Below, in pieces: positions 1 through 11,072 of a stretch of 64,000 nt of DNA. Source of the DNA: Ceratotherium simum simum. Lineage: Eukaryota; Chordata; Mammalia; Perissodactyla; Rhinocerotidae. The translations under genes and the position numbers were made by a program. Each line of letters opens with the position of its first letter. Position 1 is the stretch's first letter. The notes below the pieces were generated by a model. That model searched no databases, was not told the origin of the DNA, and saw nothing but the letters and a program-made list of their open reading frames with translations. The DNA lies in contig NW_004454181.1 in the NCBI RefSeq assembly GCF_000283155.1, positions 25,702,174 through 25,766,173 on the forward strand. Direction: 5' to 3'.

Positions 1-855
1 CCTGGAAGCTGCTGACAGTGAATGTGAAAGACTGGAATGACAATGCTCCCAGATTTCCTCCTGGTGGGTACCAGGTAACCATCTCAGAGGACACAGAAGT
101 TGGAACCACAATTACAGAGCTGAAAGCAAAAGACGCTGACTCAGAGGGCAATGGGAGGGTTCGTTACACCCTGCTAAGCCCCACAGACAAGTTATCCCTC
201 CACCCCCTCACTGGGGAACTGGTTGTCACAGGACACCTGGACCGGGAATCAGAGCCTCAGTATATACTCAAGGTGGAGGCCAGAGATCAGCCCAGGAAGG
301 GCCACCAGCTCTTCTCTGTCACTGACCTGACAGTCACATTGGAAGATGCCAATGACAACTCTCCCCAGTGCATCACAGAGCTCCGCAGCCTGAAGGTCCC
401 AGAGGACCTGCCCCCAGGCACTATCCTAACGTTTCTGGACGCGTACGATCCTGACCTGGGCCCTGCGGGGGAAGTGCGGTATGCCCTGTTGGATGATGCC
501 CATGGGACCTTCCAGGTGGACCCAATGACTGGCGCGCTCAGTCTGGAGAGGGAGCTGGACTTTGAGAGGCGGGCTGGGTATAATCTGAGCCTGTGGGTCA
601 GTGACAGGGGGAGGCCCCTGGCCCGCAGGACGCTCTGCCATGTGGAGGTGATAGTCCTGGACGTGAATGAGAATCTCCACCCTCCCCGCTTTGCCTCCTT
701 TGTGCACCAGGGCCAGGTGCAGGAGAACAGCCCCTCGGGAACGCAGGTGATTGTCGTGACTGCCCACGATGACGACAGTGGCTTGGACGGGGAGCTGCAG
801 TACTCTCTGCGGGCTGGCTCCGGCCTTGCAGCCTTTAGCATCGACCAAGGCACAG
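1..855 (+). CDS. FAT2: FAT2 coding exon w1 (3' part, cut by window edge)
   Basis: Encodes residues 1-285 of the visible protein, in frame from base 3. It spans the end of one cadherin repeat, two whole repeats and most of another: linker motifs DWNDNAP (bases 30-50), DANDNSP (345-365) and DVNEN (from 660), with the calcium-site LDRE at HLDRES and a variant LDFERR. Downstream donor is gtactg, a weak match to consensus, and the exon ends in phase 1 (one base of a Gly codon). In this gene family the first coding exon is very large (over 3 kb), so this is probably its 3' end rather than a small exon. The reading frame continues past the donor only into intron sequence that soon stops. Confidence 0.93.
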
Positions 856-1021
856 GTACTGGGAGTGGGGCAGGACGGGAGTGCAGGTCCTGGGAGAAGA
901 TGGGCCTAAGAAAATCATGGACTTTTCTGAAAGAAGTCAGTCTGCAGGCTAAAAATAAGAGCAATAAATGGGGACTCTCCTTCCTGTCCCTTTTATTTTA
1001 TTTTTAGTTTATCTTTACTGG

Positions 1022-1215
1022 AGATATGTATATATATACACGTGTGTGTGTATGTATATACTTAAGTAGAATCAACCATTTCACTATCATCTGTATATAT
1101 ATATATACAGATATGTATATATATACACGTGTGTGTGTATGTATATACTTAAGTAGAATCAACCATTTCACTATCATCTGTATATATATATATACAGATA
1201 TGTATATATATACAC
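1022..1215. repeat. 87-bp tandem repeat with embedded TA and TG runs, about 2.2 copies
   Basis: Unit starts at 1022, 1109 and 1196 are 87 bp apart, and the first two units read as identical. Each unit contains alternating TA, a short GTGTGTGT run, and a unique middle with CTTAAGTAGAATCAACC. The two TA blocks of adjacent units can pair, so each unit boundary is palindrome-like. Identity of the copies points to recent slippage or duplication. Confidence 0.9.
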
Positions 1216-1254
1216 AGACACACACGTTATATTATATATATATTACATATATAT

Positions 1255-1735
1255 ATTCTGCTTATAAAAGTAATGCATGGTGGTTATAAATTTTTTATAT
1301 CTAATTTTAAAATGAGTGTTTCTCTGTGCCCCATCTCCTCAGATATAATTTTTATTAATGATTTGGTCTATAATCTTCTAAATTTTTCTTCCTTATATCT
1401 GATACATTATCACTGTTCATTTTATTATTATGAAAACAATACAATAGACACTAATTCTGAAACATACTTTTTCCACTTAATGTAATGCCAGGACATCTTA
1501 TATGTCAGTACATAAAAATCCTTTTCATTCTTTTTTAGTGGCTGCATTTTATTCCATCATATAGGCGTGACATCCTTGATCATATACTTTTACTCATATG
1601 TACGCGTCTCTTTAGGAAAAACTCTTAAAAATGCAGTTGCTGGGTCAAAGGATAATGCATATTTTCAATGTTAATAGATATTTCCAAATTGCCCTCCGAA
1701 CTTATTTGTTCCTTTTAAGCTCCATAGAAATAAGT
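1255..1735 (+). repeat. old L1 (L1M-type) 3' fragment
   Basis: Contains hallmark L1M 3'-UTR phrases such as 'GCTGGGTCAAAGGATAATGCAT' shortened here and 'CAAATTGCCCTCC', in the usual order after 'ATTCCATCATAT'. Diverged, consistent with an ancient insertion. Family assignment is from memory of repeat consensus sequences. Confidence 0.7.
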
Positions 1736-1879
1736 GCAATTGGGCACACACTGACTGCGCACCCTCTGCTTGTGAGGTCCTGAAATAGGCATCTTGGGGG
1801 AGATCCTAGGTGAATATAGGGAGGCCGCTGCCCTCAAAGAGCTTTCAATCTGATGGATGGTTTATCTCCAGGGTCAAGG

Positions 1880-2060
1880 GTAGTGTGATGTGGTGGAAAG
1901 AGCATTAGATTGAGAGTCAATTTTAGACCCAGGTCTTCCACTTACTTGCTACATGACCTTGGTCAAGTCATACACTTTCTCTGGGCCTCAGTTTTCCCAT
2001 CTGTCAAAGGAGTAAGGTTCCTTCAGCTCCGACATGCTATGGCTGTGAGCACAGGTCCTG
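1880..2060 (+). repeat. MIR SINE
   Basis: Follows the MIR plan: 'gtggaaagagcattagattgag', then 'cttccacttacttgctacat', 'gaccttggtcaagtcat' and 'cctcagttttcccatctgt'. Plus orientation, diverged. Confidence 0.75.
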
Positions 2061-2685
2061 CCCTCTCACATAGCTCCTTCCAGTTGAGTATGATCCATGA
2101 GAGCTTAGGGTGCAAGCCTCTTTTGCTCACTAGCGGACCCTCGATTTCTAGAACAGTGCTGGCCCGTAGTAAGCAATTTGTGGAATGAGTGAACTAATGG
2201 GTGAAGCTAAGTCTCTAAAATCATGAAGATGATGGAAAGGAGAACAGCAATTTATTCATTAAATCCATAACACTTGAATTGATATCTATAAGGCCTTAAC
2301 ACTTGAAGGAACCAGTTTAAGACCAACTGTAAGGAAATTCCACTTACAGAATGGGAAATAAATTGACAGGACTTGAGTTGATGTAAGCAGTCAGGAGACA
2401 GTAGGTCACCTACTGCTGTGTTCTGGAAACCCTGCATATGCCCATGTGTTAGAGTCTTGGCCCTGTTTTAGCAGAGAAGGGTCTGAGAGGTTCTACAATG
2501 AGGATATGAATTCCCCTGTGTTTAACTTAGCATCTTTCACACAATATTGGCGAGAATTCCCTTTTCTCATGGAACACCTATTAATGTTCTTTCCACAGTA
2601 CAGTTTGGGGACTGCAAGGTAAGGTGATTTCTAAAGCTTCTTTGAACTCTAAAATATTTTGGGTTTGGTGATTGACTGTCCCTAG

Positions 2686-3000
2686 GAATGATTCAGACTC
2701 TGGCTCCCCTGGACCGAGAATTCGTGTCCTGCTACTGGCTGACGGTACAGGCGGTGGATAGAGGCTCCATACCCCTCTCTTCTGTAACTGAAGTCTACAT
2801 TGAGGTTACGGATGTCAATGACAACCCGCCCCGGATGTCCAGACCTGTGTTCTACCCCTCTATCCGGGAGGATGCACCCTTGCACACCTCTGTGCTTCAA
2901 CTGGATGCCTTGGACCCGGACTCCAGCTCCAGAGGAAAGCTGACTTTCAACATCACCAGTGGGAACCATATGGGATTTTTTCTCATTCATCCTCTCACAG
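2686..3000 (+). CDS. FAT2: FAT2 coding exon w2
   Basis: Residues 285-390. Acceptor cctag precedes base 2686, donor gtaagg follows 3000; phase 1 at both ends. It finishes one cadherin repeat (LDREF calcium motif, ATD-like AVDRG), carries a canonical linker DVNDNPP (2811-2831), and starts the next repeat with DALDPDS. The exon joins w1 to rebuild a glycine (TG-G-M) without disturbing the frame. Confidence 0.96.
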
Positions 3001-3041
3001 GTAAGGATCCCGGGAGTCTGGGTGAATAGAATTCTCTGCAT

Positions 3042-3225
3042 CAGTGCTTCTCAAGTGTGGTCCGGGGTCAGCATCATCAGCATCACCTATGAACTTGGTA
3101 GAAACTTAAATTCTCAGGCCCCACCTTAGACCTACTGAATCAGAACTCAGGGTGGGGCCCAGCAAACTGTATTTTAACAAGATATCCAGAGGTTTCTGAT
3201 GTGTGCTAAAATTTGAGAACCACTG
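3042..3225 (-). repeat. MER5A-type hAT DNA transposon
   Basis: About 184 bp bounded by 'cagtgcttctca' and 'tgagaaccactg', the inverted termini of MER5A, with the internal 'ggccccacctta..cctactgaatcaga' block. Length is close to the 189-bp consensus. An imperfect 8-bp flank (ctctgcat / ctttacaa) could be the eroded target duplication. Confidence 0.85.
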
Positions 3226-4529
3226 CTTTACAAAGTCCATCTCTTTGGGAAAATAAGAATATGTCAGCTGGCTTTACTTGGAGCCAGGGAAGCTAAGCAG
3301 GTTGCCTGGTAGTCAGGCTGGGTCTATTTCAGACCTCCAAGTGCTCCCAACCGACTCCTCCCTTGAGTCACAAGTCACAGGTTGAATTTCTTAACCCTCA
3401 TTCCAGACTGATCTCAAGCCTGCCCAGAGTGGTGGCATGAGGGATCCATTTCTGTCAAGTCAACCATCTCACAAATGTCTCTCCTTGACCCAGAGCCATC
3501 TGGGGCAAGGATGATCTATGGTTTCAAGGAATCCAGAGGTCACTAGATTGCAGCAGTGAGCCAGATGTAGCCCACAAAGGTGTTTTGTTTGGTTTGCACA
3601 AGCTTTAAATAATGACTTTTCAAGTTGTTGCTAATGTTTAAAAATTAGGAAGTTCTACAAAACGTTCCAGGTTTCTGGTTGTTCTTCAAAAACTGGAAGA
3701 TCTGGCCACGCTGACCGCACATTCCCACAGGGCCACAATTGCCTGGAGCCAACAGCAGCTCCCTGTAGAGAGCAGGTGCATGTTCCCTGCTCTGCGCTGT
3801 CCTCTCATTCCCTATCGCATTGGTCCCAGCCTGCTTCTCGAATTTAGGCTACCTGCCTGGTTCCCATTGGTGCTGGAATTTGAGAGCTGGTTCACCTTAC
3901 TGCGGACATTTCTCCAAGGCCACATCTTCCTGTTGGAGGATGAATAACAACCCTATTGCAGAGAAGGCTGTCATTCTCTCTTCTGAACCCAACGTCCTAT
4001 TCTCCAGCTCCAGCAATTCACTCTTGGAAGGACAGAACCCTGGTGAGATCAGAGGAAGGGGAAAAGGAGAATGCTAGCAGGCAGTCCCTCAATCCTTAAG
4101 ATAAAAGGGAACTAGGAAACCATGAGCCTGGGGGTCCCAGGGCAGACAGTGGGTGGGGGATCCAAGTGTCTATTTGCCCAGTGACATTTGTTTCCTATTA
4201 GCCTTTGAGCTCAGGGAGTGGCTTAGTCCTCCTGGAAGGAGGATGCTTTTCCCTCGGAAAACACGCCCCGGCTGGCTCTCTACCTGGATCCACCCTGTCC
4301 CTCCCTTTTTGGAAGAGGGAAGAGATCTCTCACCTAGGGCATTAGCTCCTCAATTTCTTCCAAATCCCTGTTCTGTTTACTGTCAACAGTTCCCTGACAG
4401 GGGTCTGGCAAAATGCCCCAGAGGGCAGAGATGTTCTTGGTCTTCCTGCAGTTGAGGAGAAGAAATTTTTACCAGCATTAACATTTAAAAATAAAATAAT
4501 AAATCAGCAATGAGCCCCCAGCTCACCTT

Positions 4530-5085
4530 TCTTATCACCACCATTGTATAGTCCCACTTCCCTACCTGGATACCTTGGATGGTTTCCCTGTGCCCTTACG
4601 ATAAAGCCAGATCCTGCCATGTCCCACAAACTTGTGCCTGACCCGGCTCCTGCTGCCCTTTCTGGCTTCATCTTGCCTCTCTCACCCTTCCACTCTCTGG
4701 TTCTAGCCACATGGTCTGCTTCGGTCCACACGCTCTCCTGTCACAGGGCCTTTGCACATGCTGTTCTATTCTCCTCTCCTTTTGTCTGGTTAACTCCTGC
4801 CCTTTTTTCAGATCTCAGCCCAGCTGTTCTTTGCTTAGAGAAGTTTTTCGTGACACTATATTACATCTCCTAGCACCATCTTCTCTCTCCCTTTTTGAAA
4901 CACTTATCACATAGAACACTTTATTCACTTGTGTGATTATCTCATTAATTATGCATGTCCTGCACGAGACTTCAAAGGCTTTCTAGAAAAGGAGCCTTGA
5001 TTGTTTTTGCCCACTATAATATCTTCAGTGCATGACACACAGTAGAGTCTCAATAAATAATTGGGAAATGAATGCGTGAATCTCG
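4530..5085 (+). repeat. L2 LINE 3' region
   Basis: Reads in L2 order: 'ccttggatggtttccc', 'ggcctttgcacatgctgttc', 'cttatcacatagaacac', then 'cagtagagtctcaataaat' and a GAATG-type end. Plus orientation. Interrupted by small gaps and about as diverged as other L2 copies here. Confidence 0.75.
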
Positions 5086-5119
5086 CCAGCATCCACAATC
5101 TTGTGTTAAGCCCAAGGTT

Positions 5120-5330
5120 CATTCATGTATTCAGCAAACGTTTAAAGGTGTCTGCTTTTACGAGGTATTTAAACTATGTGCTGTAGAGAGATGTGAAGAT
5201 AAATAAAACACAGTTTCAGGCCTTGAGGAATTCAGTCCACCAGGAGCAGGAAGATCTGGATATAAAACACTATAGAACCAGTGAGAAGGAGCACAACATT
5301 GTAGAATATCTGTAGATGTGGTGCCGTGGC
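5120..5330 (-). repeat. L2-like fragment, reverse orientation
   Basis: 'ttcatgtattcagcaaacgt' followed by a block ending 'ggccttgaggaattcagtcc' resembles the reverse complement of an L2 3' end. Diverged; low certainty. Confidence 0.45.
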
Positions 5331-5486
5331 TGCCCAGAGAGGCAGCTGCTCAGCGTGGTGGGTCAGGGGCAGTCGTGCTGAGCTGAAGGATGGGGAGGAT
5401 TTTGACAGGCAGCAGTCTGGGCGGGCACCGGGGCAAGGATGGCAATAGGAGCAATAGCCAGGAAGGAAGAAGACCCAGGTCTTATT

Positions 5487-5727
5487 ATTATTTTTTTTTC
5501 TGTTTTTTTTTTTTTTTTTTGAGGAAGATCAGCCCTGAGCTAACAACCATGCCAATCCTCCTGTTTTTGCTGAGGAAGACTGGCCCTGGTCTAACATCTG
5601 TGCCCCTTTTCCTCCACTTTGCATGGGACGCGGCCTCATCATGGCCAGATACGCGGTGCATCGGTGCGTGCCTGGGATCCGAACCCAGGCCACCAGCAGC
5701 CCCGCTACACCACGGGGCCAGCCCCCC
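5487..5727 (-). mobile_element. ERE SINE (perissodactyl tRNA-derived), minus orientation
   Basis: A poly-T run (the A tail on the other strand) is followed by 'gaggaagatcagccctgagc', the ERE tail units, then the B box (read on the minus strand as GGTTCGGATCC) and the head ending in 'ggggccagcccc'. A 13-bp direct repeat, cccaggtcttatt, flanks it at 5474-5486 and 5728-5740, the mark of L1-type retroposition. Clear family match. Confidence 0.93.
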
Positions 5728-5784
5728 CCCAGGTCTTATTGAAGATGGAGTACATAGGTGAATTTTCTCAAGGCGTATCCCATG

Positions 5785-5975
5785 TCCACCACTTAACTGT
5801 AAGATCTTGAGAAAGTTACTTAACTGCTCTACGCCTGAGTTTTCTCACCAGTGAAATGGAGATAACAACAGCTACCTGCTGGGTGGTTGTGAAGGTTAAA
5901 TGAGTTAATAGAGATGTATAAAGAGCTTAGAAGAACGCCTGGACAGGTAAGAGCTCAATGAGTGTCGGCTGTTAG
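5785..5975 (+). repeat. MIR SINE
   Basis: 'ccacttaactgtaagatctt', 'gaaagttacttaactgctct', 'gagttttctcaccagtgaaatgg', then 'gtgaaggttaaatgagttaat' and 'gagctcaatgagtg'. Full MIR order, plus strand. Confidence 0.85.
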
Positions 5976-6384
5976 ATCCTGAGGGAGGCAGGAGAGGCAC
6001 AGGAAGCTGGGACGGTAGTTGGATAAGACCTAGACTGTGGTGGGTCAGGATGAAAGGAGTAGAAGGATCTGGAATCCATTGGAAGTGGCATCAACAGCAG
6101 TTGGGAAATTATTGGAGGAAGGAGGGGAAGGAGGGGGTAGGGGCTGAGATGGGGTGATGGGGGAAATGATAAGAGCTGAATCGGCTGAGTGCCCACCTCA
6201 GGCCAGGATGGGTCCTCAGTGGACCCTCACGCAGCCCCGTGGGGTGGCTCTGCCAGGTCCCCATTCTACACGGGCACTCCCTGGGAATCCTGACACCCGC
6301 CTCACAGAGGGGGATGAGACTGATAGCAGGGACAGTGGTCCAGGAAGCCAAGGCTGCAATTTCAGGGACACTGGCCCTTAGAAG

Positions 6385-6590
6385 GTGGAGGGAGGCAGGG
6401 GTGAGAGAAAAGAAAAACCAGAAGGACAGAGAAAGAGTGTCTGAGAATCAGAGAATCAAGAGGGGGGAGGGAGAGAGGAGGACCCGGCAAAGAAGAGAGA
6501 GGGAGGATGGTGAGGGATAAACAGAGAGAGAAGAGAGACAGGGAGACGGGGGGATGAAGCGAGAGAAGGAGCAGGGAGGAGGGCCAGGAC
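6385..6590. repeat. purine-rich (GA) tract
   Basis: About 200 bp of nearly pure A/G on the plus strand (gagagaaaagaaaaacc, ggagggagagaggagg, agagagaagagagacagg). Low complexity; could form triplex-type DNA. No gene. Confidence 0.85.
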
Positions 6591-7407
6591 TGAGCCAGAA
6601 GGAAGGCTGCCCTGCCCAGGCCCTCTCATCCCTGCACTCTTCTAGGGGGGCACCCAGATCCCAGGCCCTTCCCTGTCAGGCCCTTCTGCTTGGAGACGAC
6701 CTAGGTGGGGTGACCTGGGACAATATTCACACTGTCCTAGAGGAATGTCTTCCTTCTCTGACTGGAAGGGCCTCTGGCTGTGGGGCTTTCCAGGAGCCGT
6801 CTCTGATCCCTCTGACGGCTGCCTTCAGTTAGGGAAGAAAAAGTCGAGGTGACAGTTTTACTGCCCAAGGCAAGAGAGTGCCCCTGACAGGCCGCTCCTC
6901 ACATCACACTCCCATTTCCAGCACTGGAACCTCCACCCCGGCGCTGAGTCCCCTTTCCCCTCACGGAGCCCCCATCCCCAGGCTTCATTCCATTACTCCA
7001 TCATTTAATTGCCTAAACAAGATCAAGACATTTATTGAAAGTTTTCAGATGACCCACTGGCCCCTACCAATAGCTCTGCTTTCCTTTAAAAGAGACCATC
7101 CCTCCCCAGCTGTGACCTCTCGGTCTATGGGCTCAAATGCCCTCTGGGCCTAGCGACCTTGACCTTCCTGATGCTTGCAGAGAACTGGCACCTCCTTTCC
7201 TTTATGCCCTCAATTTACGGCCATAGTGCCTCCGAAAATTAAAACTAGACTTCCAGCTCCTCAAGTCCACCTTCCTCAGTGTACAGATGAGCTGAGAGAG
7301 GAGTCCTCCGCTGGCTCATCTGTGCCCGCTGGTCATGGGAAGGGCCAGTACTAGAACTCAGGTGAATGATATACTAATAACAAAGGAGTAAAAAGCTGCC
7401 TCTTTGT

Positions 7408-7736
7408 TGGGGGCCGGCCCCGTGGCTTAGTGGTTAAGTGTGCGGCCCCGTGGCTTAGTGGTTAAGTGTGCGCGCTCTGCTACTGGCGGCCCGGGTTCGG
7501 ATCCTGGGCGCGCACCAACGCACCGCTTCTCCAGCCATGCTGAGGCCGCGTCCCACATACAGCAACTCGAAGGATGTGCAGCTATGACATACAACTATCT
7601 ACTGGGTCTTTGGGGAGAAAAAAGAGGAGGAGGATTGGCAATAGATGTTAGCCCAGGGCTGGTCGTCCTCAGCAAAAAGAGGAGGATTGGCATGGATGTT
7701 AGCTCAGGGCCGATCTTCCTCACAAAAAAAAAAAAT
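7408..7736 (+). mobile_element. ERE SINE with duplicated A-box head
   Basis: Plus-strand ERE: head 'gggccggccccgtggctta', B box 'ggttcggatcc', body, two tail units and an A run. The first 28 bp (ggccccgtggcttagtgg...gtgtgc) occur twice in tandem, so two A-box sequences (TGGCTTAGTGG) precede one B box. Flanks aaagctgcctctttgt (7392-7407) and aaagctaccactttgt (7737-7752) match at 14 of 16 positions and are the probable target duplication. Confidence 0.92.
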
Positions 7737-8086
7737 AAAGCTACCACTTTGTGATTTCTTGTGAGCTGAATACAATGACTGTGATCTCTGTTATAACTCC
7801 TGACAAGCTGCCTTTATTTACTTAACAATGTACTGTGTACGACACCCCTCCTAATGGTGAAAGCAGGACACAGGTAGGGCCTCTGTTGATACCACCATCT
7901 CTGCTGTGCATTCCCCTTCCTTGCTTCCCCCTCTCTTTCTCCAGAGTTCTATTTCCCTGTAATGTTCTTGTTCTCCAAAGACCCGAATTCTGAAGTAGGA
8001 TTTGAATGTAATCCTTGAACTCACGCCCAGTAGAGTGGCCCTGGGAGCCCTCTGCTCAGCTCTGCCTCCTACCGTCTCTCTCCCAG

Positions 8087-8145
8087 GTCTCCTCTCCACC
8101 GCCCGGCAGCTGGACCGAGAGAACAAGGATGAACACATCCTGGAG
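8087..8145 (+). CDS. FAT2: FAT2 coding exon w3 (59 bp)
   Basis: Residues 390-409, the smallest exon in the window. Acceptor 'tctctctcccag', donor gtgagt (strong). Starts in phase 1, ends on a codon boundary. Encodes the strand with a canonical LDRE calcium motif (QLDRENKDEHILE) that leads into VTVLDNG of the next exon. It is supported by frame continuity from w2 to w4. Confidence 0.93.
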
Positions 8146-9541
8146 GTGAGTAATGGTGGTGAACCTGGATTCCAAAACTTCCTGAAGGAGGCCAAGGCTG
8201 GAGCTGGGCCAGGCCTTGGGGGTCACATGCATGTCTCCAAGCACTATGGTCGAGGAGGGTGCTGGGCTCAGGGAAGAGTTGCTGCTTAAGCTGAGCCTTG
8301 CTGTGGTTGGCGGTGTAGACTCTCAGGGTCTTCACTGGCTCTTTAGCACTATGAAGGGAAGGAATCTGAAACCATGTCCAGGCTGGGCAGGAAACACTGG
8401 TTGATTAGTAATGCCTGCAGTGAGTGCAGGAAGAGGGAGCTGTACACATGTGCTATGTAATTACTAAGTCTGCTTTCTAGCCCATCCCCACAGTCCAGAG
8501 AGAGAGAGTCACCCAAGTTCAAACACTAGGTCAGTAGCAGAGCCACGCTGAAAACCCAGACCTTTGTCTTCTAGATCTGTGCTCTTTCTAGGATGTCTCT
8601 AAAATCCCACAAGCATCCCTGGTGCCCATTCCAATGAGAGGCATTGGTCTTGACCTAGAGGGGATTGAATCAGAAGGAATCTGGTTATGCCCCTTCTTGA
8701 GCTACCCATAACTGATGAACAGGCATCTCTTCTAGTCTTAAAGACATCAGGTGGGAGGGACACAAATTCCTCAGCAGAACTGAAATAAATTTTGCCTTCT
8801 ATGCTCCCAGCCTCTGCACATTCCCTTTGTAGGAAACAGGTGTTATTAGTAAGCAGCAGCTAAACGGCCTTCTAGGGACTGAAACATTCTCCACAGTTCT
8901 GTAGAGGTTCTTATCTTTAAATAGCAAAATATTTAAAAAATTCAGAACCATTTAGTGGAAATGTCCTACCTCGTACGACGCCCTTGGGGCTGTGGACGCC
9001 TGGGATGAGTTGCCCCTACGTGACATAGCCCCCGATTCTGAAGTTGTTTTAGTGCCTTTTCTCTCACTCTGGGTTTCACTTCATGCCTCAGGGCACATGT
9101 CTGACTCAAAAGGTAGCACCCATTCCTTCATAAACATCTTCTCATTTGTTTTTTCTAACCTCCAGTAGCTTAAGAAAACCAGAGAACAAAGCTTACGAGA
9201 ATTACGAGCAAATAGAAAGTTAATGGTCTCTGAGAAATGGCCCACGGGCGTCCTGAGTAAAGACCATCAGCTTTATTCCGGAGCCTCTGTGACTTTGTCT
9301 TCTTCCTGTTCTTTCTGGTTTCTTTCTCTGTTCTTGTTTGCTTTCCTGTGGGCGAGGTTACTGGAGAGCTGGGTTCCAAGTAGGTGAGGTTATGATAATA
9401 AAAATCACGAGCATATACCAAAGAACAGACGGACTCATATTTCCAGGCTGTTGAAGGCAGGGGTAGAGATGGGGTTGCGGTGGGTGGTGAGCCATAGTCA
9501 CTGCTTTGCATTTGGCAACTCACACCAGATTCTGTCCCCAG
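8146..9541 (+). other. intron w3-w4, no recognised repeats
   Basis: 1,396 bp, phase 0. I recognise no repeat family or RNA gene. A short stretch near 8,965-9,035 is locally CpG-bearing (cgtacgacgccc), unlike its AT-rich surroundings, but has no open frame of note. Confidence 0.6.
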
Positions 9542-9853
9542 GTGACTGTGCTGGACAATGGGGAGCCCTCCCTCAGGTCCACCTCCAGGGTGGTGGTACG
9601 CATCTTGGACGTCAACGACAACCCCCCTGTGTTCTCCCACAAGCTCTTCAATGTCCGCCTTCCGGAGAGGCTGAACCCAGTGACCCCTCGGCCTGTGTAT
9701 AGGCTGGTGGCTTCAGACTTGGATGAGGGGCTCAATGGCAGGGTCACCTACAGTATCGAGGAGAGTGATGAGGAGGGCTTCAGTATCGACCCAGTCACGG
9801 GTGTGGTGTCATCCAGCAGCACCTTCACAGCTGGAGTGTACAACATCCTAACG
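9542..9853 (+). CDS. FAT2: FAT2 coding exon w4
   Basis: Residues 410-513, 104 codons, phase 0 at both ends. Acceptor 'tctgtccccag', donor gtgagg. Holds the end of a cadherin repeat, the canonical linker DVNDNPP (9608-9628) and most of the next repeat ([15 protein letters not shown]). The LDRE position of that repeat reads STFTAGVYN, so the acidic calcium ligand is absent; this starts the run of calcium-poor repeats continued in w5-w9. Confidence 0.95.
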
Positions 9854-10089
9854 GTGAGGGGTGGGTGGCGGCCGCAGAGGGGGGAGTGGCATAACTGGTT
9901 AGGGATTTTCTTTGAGGATACAGGAGGAGGGAGACAGCCATCAGGCATGATCAAGACAGTACTCCCTTCCCTGGCTTTCTGCCAGAGAAACTGGGAACCC
10001 CGACTTTAGCCAAAGGATCAGAATTCTGGTCCTTTCTCTTTGAGGACAATAAGGTCCTTGCCTGGGAAATCCACTCTATTAGAGAGAAG

Positions 10090-10252
10090 GATTTTGGTGA
10101 GGGTGGCAGGAGCTTTGGAATCAAGGTAAGCCTGGATTCCTATCCCGGCTCTGCCATGTTACACCTGTGGGGCCTTGGACAAATCACTTAACCCCTTTGA
10201 GCCTTTGTTTTATCTATAAAATGGGGCTAAGAACATTTTCCTTGTAGGAAGC
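10090..10252 (+). repeat. MIR SINE
   Basis: 'cctggattcctatcccggct', 'ggccttggacaaatcacttaa', 'gagcctttgttttatctata' and 'aaatggggctaagaac' in MIR order, plus strand. Confidence 0.8.
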
Positions 10253-10254
10253 CA

Positions 10255-10500
10255 ATACAGCAAGTGGCTAGGGCCTGGGCTCCACGTCAGACAGCCTGAA
10301 TTCAACCCCAGCCTCATTGCCGGACAGGCAGACAGTCCCAGGCAGGTGAATTCACCATGTGAGCCCCCATTTGCTCCTATAAATGGGAGATGATAATGGC
10401 ACCTCTCTCAGGGCTGGCATGAGGATTAAACCAGTTATTGTACATATTGCTCTTAGAGCAGGGCATGATAATAGTGAGAGCTCAATAAATTCTAGTTTAT
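10255..10500 (+). repeat. second MIR SINE, directly adjacent
   Basis: 'gacagcctgaattcaacccc', 'gagcccccatttgctcctat', 'aaatgggagatgataatgg', 'gaggattaaaccagttattg' and 'gagagctcaataaattc'. Same orientation as and abutting the MIR before it. Confidence 0.75.
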
Positions 10501-10861
10501 TGTGTTTATGGTTGTTGGGAGGGGTAGAGGCCCATGAATGTAAAGTCCGGTTTAGGAACCAGCTCACAGTGAGCCTTCAGTTAGTAGTGGCTTTATGCTA
10601 TTATGTTTTATTTTCTCACCACCCATGAGGTTCTTGAGCGTGGGTTATATGTTTTGTCCGCCACTGTGCCTGCAGCAACTAGCATGGTGCCTGTTTACAG
10701 TAAGCCCTCAACTGTGTGTCTAATGAATGGACCAGTGGACAAGAGACCGGATTGGTCAGTCACAGGGTGTTCTGTCTCTTGGCCTAGCCACCTTGGTCTT
10801 TTTGTTTTTAGGCCCCAACCCTGAAGACGAGGCCTCAATTTCAGTTTTGGCCTCTTTTCAG

Positions 10862-11072
10862 ATCAAGGCAACAGACAACGGGCAGCCACCACTCTCCGCC
10901 AGCGTCCGGCTACACATCGAGTGGATCCCCCAGCCCCGGCCCTCCTCCATCCTGCTGGCCTTTGACGAGCTCCACTATAGATTTACAGTCATGGAGACAG
11001 ACCCCGTGAACCATATGGTGGGAGTCATCAGTGTCGAGGGCCGACCCGGCCTCTTCTGGTTCAGCATCTCAG
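10862..11072 (+). CDS. FAT2: FAT2 coding exon w5
   Basis: Residues 514-584. Acceptor 'cctcttttcag'; donor gtgtgg is weak. Phase 0 in, phase 1 out. The repeat strand [12 protein letters not shown] is typical, but the linker that should read DxNDNxP is [11 protein letters not shown] (10916 onward), without any calcium ligands. The next repeat begins [17 protein letters not shown]. Splicing to w6 is supported by phase. Confidence 0.93.

Larger units (their letters stand above)
856..2685 (+). other. intron w1-w2
   Basis: Phase-1 intron of 1,830 bp. Contents: an exact 87-bp tandem repeat with TA/TG runs, an old L1 3' end and a MIR, all listed separately. From about 2,065 to 2,685 I recognise nothing beyond AT-rich unique sequence. 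No coding exon is visible. Confidence 0.85.
3001..8086 (+). other. intron w2-w3
   Basis: Phase-1 intron of about 5.1 kb containing MER5A, L2, ERE, MIR, a purine-rich tract and a second ERE with a duplicated head (all listed). 3,230-4,520 and 6,590-7,390 show no repeat I can name and no exon. Confidence 0.8.

Noticed and set aside
1022..1215. CRISPR-like spaced repeat
   Set aside because: Units are directly contiguous 87-mers with no spacers, in a mammalian intron.
1004..1289. Paired open frames rich in Tyr/Ile/His over the tandem repeat
   Set aside because: Translations of TATATA/GTGTGT simple sequence.
5487..5727. tRNA gene (A and B boxes present)
   Set aside because: The A/B boxes belong to an ERE SINE: no cloverleaf, long SINE body, A tail and flanking duplication. 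The same holds for the other EREs.
10811..10861. Alternative acceptors tttttag (10,811) and atttcag (10,844) before exon w5
   Set aside because: Both would add 50 or 17 bp and break the reading frame; the acceptor at 10,861 keeps it.
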